Below, in pieces: positions 45,963 to 58,327 of a stretch of DNA of 64,000 nucleotides. The position numbers were made by a program, and so were the translations under genes. Source of the stretch: Clusia tigrina (Eukaryota; Arthropoda; Insecta; Diptera; Clusiidae); the NCBI GenBank assembly GCA_920105625.2, contig OV050032.1:92426542-92490541 (forward strand), given 5' to 3'. The notes beneath the pieces were generated by a model. It was given only the letters and a program-made list of their open reading frames with translations, searched no databases and was not told where the DNA came from. Numbering within the stretch: position 1 is the first letter of the stretch; each line of letters starts with the position of its first letter.

Positions 45963-48900
45963 TTGATAGGTGTAGGACGTACCGTATAGAAGTTAGGGCC
46001 ATTTGAAGTTTTATCTGTGTTTGATTTGGGACTCAAGGGTAGCATAGCTTTGAGCGATAGATTAGATTGGCAAGAGGCTCGAGTACTTTATTGTTGCAAA
46101 ATTTCAAGGTTTTATGACGCTCCAGTAAAAAGTTACAATCATTTATATATTGCAATCTTTGATAGGTGTAGGACGTACCGTATAGAAGTTAGGGCCATTT
46201 GAAGTTTTCTCAGTGTTTGATTTGGGACTCAAGGGTAGCATAGCTTTGAGCGATAGATTAGATTGGCAAGAGGCTCGAGTACTTTATAGTTAAAAAATTT
46301 CAAGGTTTTATGACGCTCCAGTAAAAACTTACAAGCATTTGTATATTGCAAACTTTGATAGGTGTAGGACGTACCGTATACAAGTTAGGGCCATTTGAAG
46401 TTTTATCAGTGTTTGATTTGGGACTCAAGGGTAGCATAGCTTTGAGCGATAGCTTTAATTGGCAAGAGGCTCGAGTACTTTATTGTTACAAAATTACTAG
46501 GTTTTATGACGCTCCAGTAAAAAGTTACAAGCATTTGTATGTTGCAAACTTGGATAGGTGTAGGACGTACCGTATAGAAGTAAGGGCATTTGAAGTTTTA
46601 TCAGTGTCTGATTTGGGACTCAAGGGTAGCATAGCTTTGAGCGATAGATTAAATTGGCAAGAGGCTCGAGTAATTTATTGTTACAAAATTTCAAGGTTTT
46701 GTGACGCTCCAGTAAAAAGTTACAAGCATTTGTATGTTGCAAACTTTGATAGGTGTAGGACGTACCTTATAGAAGTTAGGGCCATTTGAAGTTTTCTCAG
46801 TGTTTGATTTGGGACTCAAGGGTAGCATAGCTTTGAGCGATAGATTAAATTGGCAAGAGGCCCGAGTACTTTATTGTTACAAAATTTCAAGGTTTTGTGA
46901 CGCTCCAGTAAAAAGTTACAAGCATTTGTATGTTGCAAACTTTGATAGGTGTAGGACGTACCGTATAGAAGTTAGGGCCATTGGAAGTTTTATAAGTGTT
47001 TGATTTGGGACTCAAGGGTAGCATAGCTTTGAGCGATAGCTTTAATTGGCAAGAGGCTCGATTAATTTATAGTTACAAAATTTCAAGGTTTCATGACGCT
47101 CCAGTAAAGACTTACAAGCATTTGTATGTTGCAAACTTTGATAGGTGTAGGACGTACCGTATAGAAGTTAGGGCCATTTGAAGTTTTCTCAGTGTTTGAT
47201 TTGGGACTCAAGGGTAGCATAGCTTTGAGCGATAGATTAGATTGGCAAGAGGCTCGAGTACTTTATAGTTAAAAAATTTCAAGGTTTTATGACGCTCCAG
47301 TCAAAACTTACAAGCATTTGTATATTGCAAACTTTGATAGGTGTAGGACGTACCGTATACAAGTTAGGGCCATTTGAAGTTTTATCAGTGTTTGATTTCT
47401 GACTCAAGGGTAGCATAGCTTTGAGCGATAGCTTTAATTGGCAAGAGGCTCGAGTACTTTATTGTTACAAAATTACTAGGTTTTATGACGCTCCAGTAAA
47501 AAGTTACAAGCATTTGTATGTTGCAAACTTGGATAGGTGTAGGACGTACCGTATAGAAGTAAAGGCATTTGAAGTTTTATCAGTGTCTGATTTGGGACTC
47601 AAGGGTAGCATAGCTTTGAGCGATAGATTAAATTGGCAAGAGGCTCGAGTAATTTATTGTTACAAAATTTCAAGGTTTTGTGACGCTCCAGTAAAAAGTT
47701 ACAAGCATTTGTATGTTGAAAACTTTGATAGGTGTAGGACGTACCGTATAGAAGTTAGGGCCATTTGAAGTTTTCTCAGTGTTTGATTTGGGACTCAAGG
47801 GTAGCATAGCTTTGAGCGATAGATTAAATTGGCAAGAGGCTCGAGTACTTTATTGTTACAAAATTTCAAGGTTTTGTGACGCTCCAGTAAAAAGTTACAA
47901 GCATTTGTATGTTGCAAACTTTGATAGGTGTAGGACGTACCGTATAGAAGTTAGGGCCATTGGAAGTTTTATAAGTGTTTGATTTGGGACTCAAGGGTAG
48001 CATAGCTTTGAGCGATAGCTTTAATTGGCAAGAGGCTCGATTTATTTATAGTTACAAAATTTCAAGGTTTCATGACGCTCCAGTAAAAACTTACAAGCAT
48101 TTGTATGTTGCAAACTTTGATAGGTGTAGGACGTACCGTATAGAAGTTAGGGCCATTTGAAGTTTTCTCAGTGTTTGATTTGGGACTCAAGGGTAGCATA
48201 GCTTTGAGCGATATATTAGATTGACAAGAGGCTCGAGTACTTTATTGTTACAAAATTTCAAGGTTTTATGACGCTCCAGTAAAAACTTACAAGCATTTGT
48301 ATGTTGCAAACTTTGATAGGTGTAGGATGTACCGTATAGAAGTTAGGGCCATTTGAAGTTCTCTCAGTGTTTGATTTGGGACTCAAGGGTAGCATAGCTT
48401 TGAGCGATAGATTAAATTGGCAAGAGGCTCGAGTACTTTATAGTTACAAAATTTCAAGGTTTTATGACGCTCCAGTAAAAAGTTACAAGCATTTGTATAT
48501 TGCAAACTTTCATACGTGTAGGACGTACCGTATAGAAGTTAGGGCCATTTGAAGTTTTATCAGCGTTTGATTTGGGACTCAAGGGTAGCATAGCTTTGAG
48601 CGATAGATTAGATTGACAAGAGGCTCGAGTACTTTATTGTTACAAAATTTCAAGGTTTTATGACGCTCCAGTAAAAACTTACGAGCATTTGTATGTTGCA
48701 AACTTTCATACGTGTAGGACGTACCGTATTGAAGTTAGGGCCATTTGAAGTTTTATCAGTATCTGATTTGGGACTCAAGGGTAGCATAGCTTTGAGCGAT
48801 AGATTAAATTGACAAAAGGTTCGAGTACTTTATTGTTACAAAATTTCAAGGTTTTATGACGCTCCAGTAAAAAGTTACAAGCTTTTGTATGTTGCAAACT

Positions 48901-49322
48901 TTGATAGGTGTAGGACGTACCGTATAGAAGTTAGGGCCATTTGAAGTTTTCTCAGTGTTTGATTTGGGACTCAAGGGTAGCATAGCTTTGAGCGATAAAT
49001 TAGATTGGCAAAAGGCTCGAGTAATTTATTGTTACAAAATTTCAAGGTTTTGTGACGCTCCAGTAAAAAGTTACAAGCATTTGTATGTTGCAAACTTTGA
49101 TAGGTGTAGGACGTACCGTATAGAAGTTAGGGCCATTTGAAGTTTTCTCAGTGTTTGATTTGGGACTCAAGGGTAGCATAGCTTTGAGCGATAGATTAAA
49201 TTGGCAAGAGGCTCGAGTACTTTATTGTTACAAAATTTCAAGGTTTTGTGACGCTCCAGTAAAAAGTTACAAGCATTTGTATGTTGCAAACTTTGATAGG
49301 TGTAGGACGTACCGTATAGAAG
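45963..49322 (+). repeat. ~3.36-kb block repeated at +5491 bp, copy 2
   Basis: Copy of 40472-43831. Its left edge coincides with an 8-bp deletion (TTTGTATGTTTGATAGG), which looks like the exchange junction. Differences are few, for example TTTCAAGGTTTTG against TTTCAAAGTTTTG (~41207), and CATAGCTTTG against CATACCTTTG (~42316). Confidence 0.88.
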
Positions 49323-50717
49323 TTAGGGCCATTTGAAGTTTTATTAGTGTTTGATTTGGGACTCAAGGGTAGCATAGCTTTGAGCGATAGCTTTAATTGG
49401 CAAGAGGCTCGAGTAATTTATAGTTACAAAATTTCAAGGTTTTATGACGCTCCCGTAAAAACTTACAAGCATTTGTATGTTGAAAACTTTGATAGGTGTA
49501 GGACGTACCGTATAGAAGTTAGGGCCATTTGAAGTTTTATCTGTGTTTGATTTGGGACTCAAGGGTAGCATAGCTTTGAGCGATAGATTAGATTGGCAAG
49601 AGGCTCGAGTACTTTATTGTTGCAAAATTTCAAGGTTTTATGACGCTCCAGTAAAAAGTTACAAGCATTTGTATATTGCAAACTTTGATAGGTGTAGGAC
49701 GTACCGTATAGAAGTTAGGGCCATTTGAAGTTTTCTCAGTGTTTGATTTGGGACTCAAGGGTAGCATAGCTTTGAGCGATAGATTAGATTGGCAAGAGGC
49801 TCGAGTACTTTATAGTTAAAAAATTTCAAGGTTTTATGACGCTCCAGTAAAAACTTACAAGCATTTGTATATTGCAAACTTTGATAGGTGTAGGACGTAC
49901 CGTATACAAGTTAGGGCCATTTGAAGTTTTATCAGTGTTTGATTTGGGACTCAAGGGTTGCATAGCTTTGAGCGATAGCTTTAATTGGCAATAGGCTCGA
50001 GTACTTTATTGTTACAAAATTACTAGGTTTTATGACGCTCCAGTAAAAAGTTACAAGCATTTGTATGTTGCAAACTTGGATAGGTGTAGGACGTACCGTA
50101 TAGAAGTAAGGGCATTTGAAGTTTTATCAGTGTCTGATTTGGGACTCAAGGGTAGCATAGCTTTGAGCGATAGATTAAATTGGCAAGAGGCTCGAGTAAT
50201 TTATTGTTACAAAATTTCAAGGTTTTGTGACGCTCCAGTAAAAAGTTACAAGCATTTGTATGTTGCAAACTTTGATAGGTGTAGGACGTACCGTATAGAA
50301 GTTAGGGCCATTTGAAGTTTTCTCAGTGTTTGATTTGGGACTCAAGGGTAGCATAGCTTTGAGCGATAGATTAAATTGGCAAGAGGCTCGAGTACTTTAT
50401 TGTTACAAAATTTCAAGGTTTTGTGACGCTCCAGTAAAAAGTTACAAGCATTTGTATGTTGCAAACTTTGATAGGTGTAGGACGTACCGTATAGAAGTTA
50501 GGGCCATTTGAAGTTTTCTCAGTGTTTGATTTGGGACTCAAGGGTAGCATAGCTTTGAGCGATAGATTAAATTGGCAAGAGGCTCGAGTACTTTATTGTT
50601 ACCAAATTTCAAGGTTTTATGACGCTCCAGTAAAAAGTTACAAGCATTCGTATATTGCAAACTTTGATAGGTGTAGGACGTACCGTATAGAAGTTAGGGC
50701 CATTTGAAGTTTTCTCA

Positions 50718-51696
50718 GTGTTTGATTTGGGACTCAAGGGTAGCATAGCTTTGAGCGATAGATTAGATTGGCAAGAGGCTCGAGTACTTTATAGTTACAA
50801 AATTTAAGGTTTTATGACGCTCCAGTAAAAACTTACAAGCATTTGTATATTGCAAACTTTGATAGGTGTAGGACGTACCGTATACAAGTTAGGGCCATTT
50901 GAAGTTTTATCAGTGTTTGATTTGGGACTCAAGGGTAGCATAGCTTTGAGCGATAGATTAGATTGACAAGAGGCTCGAGTACTTTATTGTTACAAAATTT
51001 CAAGGTTTTATGACGCTCCAGTAAAAAGTTACAAGCATTTGTATGTTGCAAACTTTGATAGGTGTAGGACGTACCGTATAGAAGTTAGGGCCATTTGAAG
51101 TTTTCTCAGTGTTTGATTTGGGACTCAAGGGTAGCATAGCTTTGAGCGATAGATTAGATTGACAAGAGGCTCAAGTACTTTATTGTTACAAAATTTCAAG
51201 GTTTTATGACGCTCCAGTAAAAACTTACAAGCATTTGTATGTTGCAAACTTTGATAGGTGTAGGACGTACCGTATAGAAGTTAGGGCCATTTGAAGTTTT
51301 CTCAGTGTTTGATTTGGGACTCAAGGGTAGCATAGCTTTGAGCGATAGATTAGATTGACAAGAGGCTCGAGTACTTTATTGTTACAAAATTTCAAGGTTT
51401 TATGACGCTCCAGTAAAAACTTACAAGCATTTGTATGTTGCAAACTTTGATAGGTGTAGGATGTACCGTATAGAAGTTAGGGCCATTTGAAGTTTTCTCA
51501 GTGTTTGATTTGCGACTCAAGGGTAGCATAGCTTTGAGCGATAGATTAAATTGGCAAGAGGCTCGAGTACTTTATAGTTACAAAATTTCAAGGTTTTATG
51601 ACGCTCCAGTAAAAAGTTACAAGCATTTGTATATTGCAAACTTTCATACGTGTAGGACGTACCGTATAGAAGTTAGGGCCATTTGAAGTTTTCTCA
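50718..51696 (+). repeat. 5-mer HOR, copy 1 (979 bp)
   Basis: Five monomer types in order: ATTAGATTGG with TATATTGC and TATACAAG; ATTGACAAG; ATTGACAAGAGGCTCAAG; ATTGACAAG with GGATGTACCG; ATTAAATTGG with TATATTGC and TTTCATACG. The same five follow at 51697. One base is missing at ~50803 (AAATTTAAGG). Confidence 0.88.
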
Positions 51697-52676
51697 GTGT
51701 TTGATTTGGGACTCAAGGGTAGCATAGCTTTGAGCGATAGATTAGATTGGCAAGAGGCTCGAGTACTTTATAGTTACAAAATTTCAAGGTTTTATGACGC
51801 TCCAGTAAAAACTTACAAGCATTTGTATATTGCAAACTTTGATAGGTGTAGGACGTACCATATACAAGTTAGGGCCATTTGAAGTTTTATCAGTGTTTGA
51901 TTTGGGACTCAAGGGTAGCATAGCTTTGAGCGATAGATTAGATTGACAAGAGGCTCGAGTACTTTATTGTTACAAAATTTCAAGGTTTTATGACGCTCCA
52001 GTAAAAAGTTACAAGCATTTGTATGTTGCAAACTTTGATAGGTGTAGGACGTACCGTATAGAAGTTAGGGCCATTTGAAGTTTTCTCAGTGTCTGATTTG
52101 GGACTCAAGGGTAGCATAGCTTTGAGCGATAGATTAGATTGACAAGAGGCTCAAGTACTTTATTGTTACAAAATTTCAAGGTTTTCTGACGCTCCAGTAA
52201 AAACTTACAAGCATTTGTATGTTGCAAACTTTGATAGGTGTAGGACGTACCGTATAGAAGTTAGGGCCATTTGAAGTTTTCTCAGTGTTTGATTTGGGAC
52301 TCAAGGGTAGCATAGCTTTGAGCGATAGATTAGATTGACAAGAGGCTCGAGTACTTTATTGTTACAAAATTTCAAGGTTTTATGACGCTCCAGTAAAAAC
52401 TTACAAGCATTTGTATGTTGCAAACTTTGATAGGTGTAGGATGTACCGTATAGAAGTTAGGGCCATTTGAAGTTTTCTCAGTGTTTGATTTGGGACTCAA
52501 GGGTAGCATAGCTTTGAGCGATAGATTAAATTGGCAAGAGGCTCGAGTACTTTATAGTTACAAAATTTCAAGGTTTTATGACGCTCCAGTAAAAAGTTAC
52601 AAGCATTTGTATATTGCAAACTTTCATACGTGTAGGACGTACCGTATAGAAGTTAGGGCCATTTGAAGTTTTATCA
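51697..52676 (+). repeat. 5-mer HOR, copy 2 (980 bp)
   Basis: Repeats the five monomer types of 50718-51696 in the same order. A diverged relative of the series is seen again around 59901-60880. Confidence 0.88.
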
Positions 52677-53974
52677 GCGTTTGATTTGGGACTCAAGGGT
52701 AGCATAGCTTTGAGCGATATATTAGATTGACAAGAGGCTCGAGTACTTTATTGTTACAAAATTTCAAGGTTTTATGACGCTCCAGTAAAAAGTTACAAGC
52801 ATTTGTATGTTGCAAACTTTGATAGGTGTAGGACGTACCGTATAGAAGTTAGGGCCATTTGAAGTTTTCTCAGTGTTTGATTTGGGACTCAAGGGTAGCA
52901 TAGCTTTGAGCGATAGATTAGATTGACAAGAGGCTCGAGTACTTTATTGTTACAAAATTTCAAGGTTTTATGACGCTCCAGTAAAAAGTTACAAGCATTT
53001 GTATGTTGCAAACTTTGATAGGTGTAGGACGTACCGTATACAAGTTAGGGCCATTTGAAGTTTTATCAGTGTTTGATTTGGGACTCAAGGGTAGCATAGC
53101 TTTGAGCGATAGCTTAAATTGGCAAGAGGCTCGAGTACTTTATTGTTACAAAATTTCAAGGTTTTATGACGCTCCAGTAAAAACTTAGAAGCATTTGTAT
53201 GTTGCAAACTTTGATAGGTGAAGGACGTACCGTATAGAAGTTAGGGCTATTTGAAGTTTTCTTAGTGTTTGATTTGGGACTCAAGGGTAGCATAGCTTTG
53301 AGCGATAGATTAAATTGGCAAGAGGCCCGAGTACTTTATTGTTACAAAATTTCAAGGTTTTGTGACGCTCCAGTAAAAAGTTACAAGCATTTGTATGTTG
53401 CAAACTTTGATAGGTGTAGGACGTACCGTATAGAAGTTAGGGCCATTTGAAGTTTTCTCAGTGTTTGGTTTGGGACTCACGGGTAGCATAGCTTTGAGCG
53501 ATAGATTAGATTGGCAAGAGGCTCGAGTACTTTATTGTTACAAAATTTCAAGGTTTTGTGACGCTCCAGTAAAAAGTTACAAGCATTTGTATGTTGCAAA
53601 CGTTGATAGGTGTAGGACGTACCGTATAGAAGTTAGGGCCATTTGAAGTTTTATTAGTGTTTGATTTGGGACTCAAGGGTAGCATAGCTTTGAGCGATAG
53701 ATTAGATTGGCAAGAGGCTCGAGTACTTTATTGTTACAAAATTTCAAGGTTTTATGACGCTCCAGTAAAAACTTACAAGCATTTGTATGTTGAAAACTTT
53801 GATAGGTGTAGGACGTACCGTATAGAAGTTAGGGCCATTTGAAGTTTTGTCAGTGTTTGATTTGGGACTCAAGGGTAGCATAGCTTTGAGCGATAGATTA
53901 GATTGGCAAGAGGCTCGAGTACTTTATTGTTGCAAAATTTCAAGGTTTTATGACGCTCCAGTAAAAAGCTACCA

Positions 53975-54871
53975 GCATTTGTATGGTGCAAACTTGGATA
54001 GGTGTAGGACGTACCGTATAGAAGTTAGGGCCATTTGAAGTTTTCTCAGTGTTTGATTTGGGACTCAAGGGTAGCATAGCTTTGAGCGATAGATTAAATT
54101 GGCAAGAGGCTCGAGTACTTTATTGTTAGAAAATTTCAAGGTTTTCTGACGCTCCAGTAAAAAGTTACCAGCATTTGTATGTTGCAAACTTTGATAGGTG
54201 TAGGACGTACCGTATAGAAGTTAGGGCCATTTGAAGTTTAATCAGTGTCTGATTTGGGACTCAAGGGTAGCATAGCTTTGAGGGATAGATTAAATTGGCA
54301 CGAGGCTCGAGTAATTTATTGTTAAAAAAATTTCAAGGTTTTGTGATGCTCCAGTAAAAAGTTACAAGCATTTGTATGTTGCAAACTTTGATAGGTGTAG
54401 GACGTACCGTATAGAAGTTAGGGCCATTTGAAGTTTTCTCAGTGTTTGATTTGGGACTCAAGGGTAGCATAGCTTTGAGCGATAGATTAAATTGGCAAGA
54501 GGCTCGAGTACTTTATTGTTACAAAATTTCAAGGTTTTCTGACGCTCCAGTAAAAAGTTACAAGTATTTGTATGTTACAAACTTTGATAGGTGTAGCACG
54601 TACCGTATAGATGTTAGGGCCATTTGAAGTTTTCTCAGTTTTTGATTTGGGACTCAAGGGTAGCATAGCTTTGAGCGATAGATTAGATTGGCAAGAGGCT
54701 CGAGTACTTTATTGTTACAAAATTTCAAGGTTTTCTGACGCTCCAGTAAAAACTTACAAGCATTTGTAAGTTGCAAACTTTGATAGGTGTAGGACATACC
54801 GTATAGAAGAAGGGGACTTGAAGTTTTATCAGTGTCTGATTTGGGACTCAAGGGTAGCATAGCTTTGAGCG
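53975..54871 (+). repeat. ~0.9-kb block repeated at ~+1171 bp, copy 1
   Basis: Shared rare markers are TATGGTGCAAACTTGG, TTGTTAGAAAATTTC, AGTTACCAGC, GGCACGAGGC, TTTTGTGATGC, AAGTATTTGTATG, TCAGTTTTTGATTTG, TTTGTAAGTTGC, GGACATACC and GAAGAAGGGGACTTG. Copy 1 has TTGTTAAAAAAATTTC at ~54321 where copy 2 has TTGTTACAAAATTTC. Confidence 0.85.
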
Positions 54872-55149
54872 ATATATTAAATTGGCAAGAGGCTCGAGTA
54901 ATTTATTGTTACAAAATTTCAAGGTTTTGTGACGCTCCAGTAAAAAGTTACAAGCATTTGTATGTTGCAAACTTTGATAGGTGTAGGACGTACCGTATAG
55001 AAGTTAGGGCCATTTGAAGTTTTCTCAGTGTTTGATTTGGGACTCAAGGGTAGCATAGCTTTGAGCGATAGATTAAATTGGCAAGAGGCTCGAGTACTTT
55101 ATTGTTACAAAATTTCAAGGTTTTGTGACGCTCCAGTAAAAAGTTACAA

Positions 55150-56042
55150 GCATTTGTATGGTGCAAACTTGGATAGGTGTAGGACGTACCGTATAGAAGT
55201 TAGGGCCATTTGAAGTTTTCTCAGTGTTTGATTTGGGACTCAAGGGTAGCATAGCTTTGAGCGATAGATTAAATTGGCAAGAGGCTCGAGTACTTTATTG
55301 TTAGAAAATTTCAAGGTTTTCTGACGCTCCAGTAAAAAGTTACCAGCATTTGTATGTTGCAAACTTTGATAGGTGTAGGACGTACCGTATAGAAGTTAGG
55401 GCCATTTGAAGTTTTATCAGTGTCTGATTTGGGACTCAAGGGTAGCATAGCTTTGAGCGATAGATTAAATTGGCACGAGGCTCGAGTAATTTATTGTTAC
55501 AAAATTTCAAGGTTTTGTGATGCTCCAGTAAAAAGTTACAAGCATTTGTATGTTGCAAACTTTGGGTGTAGGACGTACCGTATAGAAGTTAGGGCCATTT
55601 GAAGTTTTCTCAGTGTTTGATTTGGGACTCAAGGGTAGCATAGCTTTGAGCGATAGATTAAATTGGCAAGAGGCTCGAGTACTTTATTGTTACAAAATTT
55701 CAAGGTTTTCTGACGCTCCAGTAAAAAGTTACAAGTATTTGTATGTTGCAAACTTTGATAGGTGTAGCACGTACCGTATAGATGTTAGGGCCATTTGAAG
55801 TTTTCTCAGTTTTTGATTTGGGACTCAAGGGTAGCATAGCTTTGAGCGATAGATTAGATTGGCAAGAGGCTCGAGTACTTTATTGTTACAAAATTTCAAG
55901 GTTTTCTGACGCTCCAGTAAAAACTTACAAGCATTTGTAAGTTGCAAACTTTGATAGGTGTAGGACATACCGTATAGAAGAAGGGGACTTGAAGTTTTAT
56001 CAGTGTCTGATTTGGGACTCAAGGGTAGCATAGCTTTGAGCG
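55150..56042 (+). repeat. ~0.9-kb block repeated at ~+1171 bp, copy 2
   Basis: Copy of 53975-54871 with a 3-bp loss at ~55563 (CAAACTTTGGGTGTAGG). The copies part at the TTT/ATT monomer state at ~56043. A more diverged relative (TTGTTAGAAAATTTC, GGCACGAGGC, TCAGTTTTTGATTTG) lies at ~61670-62300. Confidence 0.85.
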
Positions 56043-57941
56043 ATAGCTTTAATTGGCAAGAGGCTCGATTAAATTATAGTTACAAAATTTCAAGGTTTCA
56101 TGACGCTCCAGTAAAAACTTACAAGCACTTGTATGTTGCAAACTTTGATAGGTGTAGGACGTACCGTATAGAAGTTAGGGCCATTTGAAGTTTTATCAGT
56201 GTTTGATTTGGGACTCAAGGGTAGCATAGCTTTGAGCGATAGATTAGATTGGCAAGAGGCTCGAGTACTTTATAGTTACAAAATTTCAAGGTTTTATGAC
56301 GCTCCAGTAAAAATTTACAAGCATTTGTATATTGCAAACTTTGATAGGTGTAGGACGTACCGTATACAAGTTAGGGCCATTTGAAGTTTTATCAGTGTTT
56401 GATTTGGGACTCAAGGGTAGCATAGCTTTGAGCGATAGATTAGATTGACAAGAGGCTCGAGTACTTTATTGTTACAAAATTTCAAGGTTTTATGACGCTC
56501 CAGTAAAAAGTTACAAGCATTTGTATGTTGCAAACTTTGATAGGTGTAGGACGTACCGTATAGAAGTTAGGGCCATTTGAAGTTTTCTCAGTGTTTGATT
56601 TGGGACTCAAGGGTAGCATAGCTTTGAGCGATAGATTAGATTGGCAAGAGGCTCGAGTACTTTATTGTTACAAAATTTCAAGGTTTTATGACGCTCCAGT
56701 AAAAACTTACAAGCATTTGTATGTTGCAAACTTTGATAGGTGTAGGACGTACCGTATACAAGTTAGGGCCATTTGAAGTTTTATCAGTGTTTGATTTGGG
56801 ACTCAAGGGTAGCATAGCTTTGAGCGATAGATTAGATTGACAAGAGGCTCGAGTACTTTATTGTTACAAAATTTCAAGGTTTTATAACGCTCCAGTAAAA
56901 AGTTACAAGCATTTGTGTATTGCAAACTTTCATACGTGTAGGACGTACCGTATAGAAGTTAGGGCCATTTGAAGTTTTATCAGCGTTTGATTTGGGACTC
57001 AAGGGTAGCATAGCTTTGAGCGATAGATTAGATTGACAAGAGGCTCGAGTACTTTATTGTTACGCTCCAGTAAAAAGTTACAAGCATTTGTATATTGCAA
57101 ACTTTGATAGGTGTAGGACGTACCGTATAGAAGTTAGGGCCATTTGAAGTTTCCTCAGTGTTTGATTTGGGACTCAAGGGTAGCATAGCTTTGAGCGATA
57201 AATTAGATTGACAAGAGGCTCGAGTACTTTATTGTTACAAAATTTCAAGGTTTTGTGACGCTCCAGTAAAAAGTTACAAGCATTTGTATGTTGCAAACTT
57301 TGATAGGTGTAGGACGTACCGTATAGAAGTTAGGGCCATTTGAAGTTTTCTCAGTGTTTGATTTGGGACTCAAGGGTAGCATAGCTTTGAGCGATAGATT
57401 AAATTGGCAAGAGGCTCGAGTACTTTATTGTTACAAAATTTCAAGGTTTTGTGACGCTCCACTAAAAAGGTACAAGCATTTGTATGTTGCAAACTTTGAT
57501 AGGTGTAGGACGTACCGTATAGAAGTTAGGGCCATTTGAAGTTTTCTCAGTGTTTGATTTGGGACTCAAGGGTAGCATAGCTTTGAGCGATAGATTAGAT
57601 TGGCAAGACGCTCAAGTACTTTATTGTTACAACATTTCAAGGTTTTATGACGCTCCAGTAAAAACTTACAAGTATTTGTATGTTGCAAATTTTGATAGGT
57701 GTAGGATGTACCGTATAGAAGTTAGGGCCATTTGAAGTTTTCTCAGTGTTTGATTTGGGACTCAAGGGTAGCATAGCTTTGAGCGATAGCTTAAATAGAC
57801 AAGAGGCTCGAGTGCTTTATTGTTACAAAATGACAAGGTTTTATGACGCTGCAGTAAAAAGTTACAAGCATTTGTATATTGCAAACTTTCATACGTGTAG
57901 GACGTACCGTATAGAAGTTAGGGCCATTTGAAGTTTTATCA

Positions 57942-58327
57942 GCGTTTGATTTGGGAGTCAAGGGTAGCATAGCTTTGAGCGATAGATTAGATTGACAAGA
58001 GGCTCGAGTACTTTATTGTTACAAAATTTCAAGGTTTTATGACGCTCCAGTAAAAAGTTACAAGCATTTGTATGTTGCAAACTTTGATAGGTGTAGGACG
58101 TACCGTATAGAAGTTAGGGCCATTTGAAGTTTTATAAGTGTTTGATTTGGGAGTCAAGGGTAGCATAGCTTTGAGCGATAGCTTTAATTGGCAAGAGGCT
58201 CGATTAATTTATAGTTACAAAATTTCAAGGTTTCATGACGCTCCAGTAAAAACTTACAAGCACTTGTATGTTGCAAACTTTGATAGGTGTAGGACGTACC
58301 GTATAGAAGTTAGGGCCATTTGAAGTT
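57942..58327 (+). repeat. GGGAGTCAAGGG monomer pair, copy 1
   Basis: Two adjacent monomers share the otherwise rare TTTGGGAGTCAAGGG in place of TTTGGGACTCAAGGG. The first has ATTGACAAG, the second CTCGATTAATTTATAG and GCACTTG. The same pair recurs at 63615. Confidence 0.8.
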
